Positions 61,810 through 64,000 of a stretch of DNA of 64,000 bases are shown here, one piece after another. The stretch is from Chloroflexi bacterium HGW-Chloroflexi-2 (GTDB lineage: Bacteria > Chloroflexota > Anaerolineae > Anaerolineales > Anaerolineaceae), in NCBI GenBank assembly GCA_002840735.1, contig PHBY01000004.1, forward strand, positions 248,001-312,000, given 5' to 3'. Every line of letters starts with the position of its first letter. The stretch's first letter is position 1. The position numbers and the translations under genes were made by a program. Under the pieces are notes generated by a model that saw only the letters and a program-made list of their open reading frames with translations, did no database searches and had not been told where the DNA came from.

Positions 61810-63087
61810 ATGACAACATCGACGAGCACATGGCAGCAAATCAAAACATTTCCACAAAGCGCAAGATTGTTTTTACTGGCGACCATCATCAATGGCATCA
61901 TTTTCAGTACCTGGCAATTATTTTTTAATTTCTTTATTCTGGCACGGGGATATGAAAAGGATTTTCTGGGATTAATCAACTCCATGCCTTCGATGGCCGG
62001 GTTATTCTTCGGAATTCTATTGGGCATGCTTTCAGACCGGATTGGCAGGCGACCGGCCATGTTGATCGGTCTGGCATTTTCCACCCTGGCGATGGGATTA
62101 CAACTTTTTATTGAGGTTAAAACATTATTGTTGGTGGTAGCTTTTCTGGGTGGACTGGGGAACTCATTGTATTTTATCAGTCAGGCGCCTTTCATGATGA
62201 AAGTTACGAATCCGAACAATCGCTCACTGATGTTCAGCCTCAATTTTGGTTTGAACACGTTGGCAGGGGCTGTGGGCAATTTGTTCGCTGGCCAGATGCC
62301 GGGCTGGTTTGGTGGATTACTGCAAATTCCAGTGGATAGCGCCCAGGCCTATCAGATGGTTTTACTGGTGAGTGTCATATTGGGCTTCTTTGCCTTGATC
62401 CCGATCTTCATTCTAAAAGAACCGGTGAAACCCCAAAATTTAAATGAGATTAAAGTGAGCCAATGGGCTTTGTTGAAGAAAACCGTCAAAAGAGGCTTTA
62501 CCTGGAAATTGGTGCTGCCGGAAATGCTGCTGGGCTTTGGGGCTGCCATCACTATCCCCTACATGAACCTGTATTTTTCGGAGACTTTTCAAGTAAAGAG
62601 TAATGTGCTGGGCGCGCTTTTCAGCCTGAGTGCTTTGTTTGTGGGGGTAGGTTCAATTTTGGGTCCGCGCCTGGTGCAGAAATTCAACAGCAAAATTCGG
62701 GTGGTGGTGATGACACAGGCCAGCAGCCTGGTATTTCTGCTGGTGCTGGCATTTTCGCCGTTTGCCTGGCTGGCAGCCATCGGGTATTTGTTGCGTGGCA
62801 TGTTGATGAATATGGCAGTGCCACTGTATAACGCCTTCTGCATGGAAAATGTCTCCGAGTCTGAACAGGGCGTGGTCAACAGCCTGATTAGCAACTCGTG
62901 GACGGCTGGCTGGGCGATTGGACCATTTCTCTCGGGATTGATCCAGATCCGCTATGGATTTCAACCATTATTCCTGACGACGGCGTTCATCTATCTGCTA
63001 TCGATCCTTTCCACCTGGATATTCTTCCATCAATATGAGCGAAAGAAACTGGCAGAAGACCTGCTGATTGAACCTGGATTGGTTTAA
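61810..63087 (+). CDS. MFS transporter
   Basis: The 425-residue carrier has twelve helices; the loop-2 motif reads GMLSDRIGRRPAM, and the matching loop after helix 8 reads GPRLVQKF. It resembles drug-efflux-like or metabolite exporters, but the substrate is not evident. It lies 5 nt after the HAD gene and 5 nt before the phosphodiesterase gene. Base composition is richer in G+C than in the first half of the window. Confidence 0.83.
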   Translation: MTTSTSTWQQIKTFPQSARLFLLATIINGIIFSTWQLFFNFFILARGYEKDFLGLINSMPSMAGLFFGILLGMLSDRIGRRPAMLIGLAFSTLAMGLQLFIEVKTLLLVVAFLGGLGNSLYFISQAPFMMKVTNPNNRSLMFSLNFGLNTLAGAVGNLFAGQMPGWFGGLLQIPVDSAQAYQMVLLVSVILGFFALIPIFILKEPVKPQNLNEIKVSQWALLKKTVKRGFTWKLVLPEMLLGFGAAITIPYMNLYFSETFQVKSNVLGALFSLSALFVGVGSILGPRLVQKFNSKIRVVVMTQASSLVFLLVLAFSPFAWLAAIGYLLRGMLMNMAVPLYNAFCMENVSESEQGVVNSLISNSWTAGWAIGPFLSGLIQIRYGFQPLFLTTAFIYLLSILSTWIFFHQYERKKLAEDLLIEPGLV

Positions 63088-63092
63088 TTCTA

Positions 63093-63698
63093 ATGGTTGA
63101 TGATCACATCCGCATTGGCGTGATTGCCGACACCCACATCCCGGACCGGGTAGGGGCATTGCACCCGGATATCCTGCCTACCTTTAAAGAAAAGGGTGTG
63201 GATCTGATCATCCATGCCGGCGACATCTCCTCTCCGGACGTGATCAGCCAGCTGGAGCAGATTGCCCCGGTGCAGGCGGTGATGGGCAACCGCGATTGGT
63301 GGTGCTTCAAGAACCTGCCTGCCCAAAAAGTGATCACGATCAAGGGCGTCAGGATCCTGATCACGCATGGACACGGACACATCTTCTCTTACATCTGGGA
63401 TAAGTTTCCTTACTGGATCTGGGGATATAAATTCGAGCGCTTCGTGAAGAAATTTACCCATATGAAACAGGATTTTGACATCGTCATCTTCGGGCACTCG
63501 CACCACCCTGAGAATCGCATGCTGGACGGCAGGTTGTACTTCAATCCCGGCTCAGCGTATGACCCGTTGCGGAACCAGAGTGGACCTTCGATTGGGGTGA
63601 TTGAGATTGGAGAAGGGCGAGTGATCAGATCAGAGATTATTCGTTTGCGGGGGATGAAGTGGCAGGGTGGCGTGTGGGTGAAAACTCCAAATATATAA
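63093..63698 (+). CDS. YfcE/MJ0936-type metallophosphodiesterase
   Basis: The 201-residue calcineurin-like protein contains all metal-site motifs: IADTHIPD, HAGDISS, VMGNRDWW, ITHGHGH and FGHSHHPE. These bind two divalent metals and cleave phosphodiesters. No ribosome-binding site is clear, but the start is 5 nt after the MFS stop, so coupling is likely. Confidence 0.92.
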   Translation: MVDDHIRIGVIADTHIPDRVGALHPDILPTFKEKGVDLIIHAGDISSPDVISQLEQIAPVQAVMGNRDWWCFKNLPAQKVITIKGVRILITHGHGHIFSYIWDKFPYWIWGYKFERFVKKFTHMKQDFDIVIFGHSHHPENRMLDGRLYFNPGSAYDPLRNQSGPSIGVIEIGEGRVIRSEIIRLRGMKWQGGVWVKTPNI

Positions 63699-63794
63699 AA
63701 ATAATTCCTTGATTTTATTTGCGTTTGATAAGGTAATTTATCTAGTACAAAAATCAAATAAATTGGATGAATTTGGTAATACTTAGTCAAAAAA

Positions 63795-63810
63795 TACGTA
63801 GAACTACGTA
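63795..63810. repeat. TACGTA pair upstream of the ncRNA promoter
   Basis: TACGTA-GAAC-TACGTA forms a repeated palindrome directly abutting the -35 box, a candidate operator or activator site. Confidence 0.4.
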
Positions 63811-63838
63811 TTGACTCTTGTTTGTGAATCGTTATACT
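63811..63838 (+). promoter_or_regulatory. Strong promoter at the right end
   Basis: TTGACT (63811-63816) and TATACT (63833-63838), 16 nt apart; transcription would begin near 63845. Confidence 0.7.
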
Positions 63839-63844
63839 AATAGG

Positions 63845-64000
63845 TAGAGGGAACGTTGATCTGTATGACTGACGGATCGCTGCAGCGGGGGATTTCTCCT
63901 GGTGCGTCATACAGGGAGTGAATAGCGAAACCGGCCTTCTGCAAATTGTTTGTGGAAGCATTGATCTGAACTCAATACCCATGGTCGCTTCTCGAAGGGT
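63845..64000 (+). ncRNA. Structured RNA candidate, truncated by the window edge
   Basis: After the promoter no ORF begins, but the sequence is packed with helices: CTGTATGAC (63861-63869) with GTCATACAG (63906-63914), 9 bp; an inner GGGG/CTCC hairpin (63886-63901); a 10-bp hairpin CTTCTGCAAA/TTTGTGGAAG with two G-U pairs (63936-63958); and ATTGA/TCAAT (63960-63976). It may be a stable ncRNA or a riboswitch leader. I could not match it to tmRNA, RNase P, SRP or 6S RNA. The 3' end is outside the window. Confidence 0.5.

Noticed and set aside
63410-63982. 190-residue minus-strand frame over the phosphodiesterase gene and the right-end RNA
   Set aside because: It crosses a clear promoter and is antisense to a conserved gene; no ribosome-binding site.
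63845-64000. 6S RNA, tmRNA or RNase P RNA at the right edge
   Set aside because: Several short helices instead of the long 6S hairpin, and no tmRNA or RNase P core sequences; left as unknown.

Overview
The window is ordinary chromosomal DNA of a mesophilic, apparently anaerobic bacterium, most likely a member of the Chloroflexota, class Anaerolineae. That placement is inference from gene content: a long eukaryote-like citrate synthase, a fused double-ATPase ECF transporter, GH38 mannosidase, a PreP-like M16C peptidase, an AOR plus a reductive-dehalogenase-like protein, and formate-THF ligase. No rRNA is present to confirm it. Most of the window looks AT-rich by eye; the last few kb (fhs and about 61.2-63.7 kb) look richer in G+C. 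I see no prophage, CRISPR array or complete insertion sequence.

Layout. 0-4 kb: phosphate transporter pstSCAB and a dCMP deaminase. 4-12.2 kb: oxidative TCA half-cycle (acnA and icd on the minus strand, diverging from an IclR regulator, then citrate synthase and a PEPCK/HPr-kinase-fold protein). 12.2-17.5 kb: cell-envelope genes (HtrA protease, two facing cell-wall peptidase lipoproteins, a CLC channel). 17.5-25.2 kb: a minus-strand glycan operon (alpha-mannosidase, threonine-synthase-like enzyme, TIM-barrel glycosidase-like protein, MFS carrier). 25.5-28.7 kb: ECF vitamin transporter. 28.7-29.6 kb: hisE and a hisI that has lost its 5' end, abutting the tail of a destroyed S41 peptidase gene. 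29.5-39.5 kb: membrane proteins, YceI, M16C peptidase, C45 hydrolase, fatty-acid hydroxylase, tatABC and MscS. 39.7-42.3 kb: a leaderless small ORF and a two-component system.

42.7-54.5 kb is the most unusual part. It encodes a Tat-signal four-cluster ferredoxin, a tungsten/molybdenum aldehyde-ferredoxin-oxidoreductase-family enzyme, an E1/ThiF-like protein, a four-helix membrane protein, a monoheme cytochrome c lipoprotein, a Tat lipoprotein that joins a C2H2 zinc-finger-like motif to a reductive-dehalogenase-type iron-sulfur domain, NuoE, a ferredoxin-extended NuoF, and a 674-residue NuoG-NapH-NapG-like chimera. After tandem terminators comes moaA (pterin cofactor synthesis). I read this as an undescribed trans-membrane electron-transfer module linking NAD(H) in the cytoplasm to iron-sulfur, heme and pterin proteins, some of them outside the membrane. 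The Tat translocase it would need is encoded a few kb away.

54.6-64 kb: a TPR protein, an orphan response regulator, formate-THF ligase, and a CoA-binding-domain gene split by an 89-bp foldback element with a perfect 9-bp target duplication (removing the element and one copy restores the reading frame exactly). Then come tRNA-Leu(TAA), a self-contained promoter/33-residue-ORF/terminator unit, two decayed small genes, a HAD phosphatase, an MFS carrier and a phosphodiesterase. At the right edge a strong promoter drives a highly structured RNA that runs out of the window.
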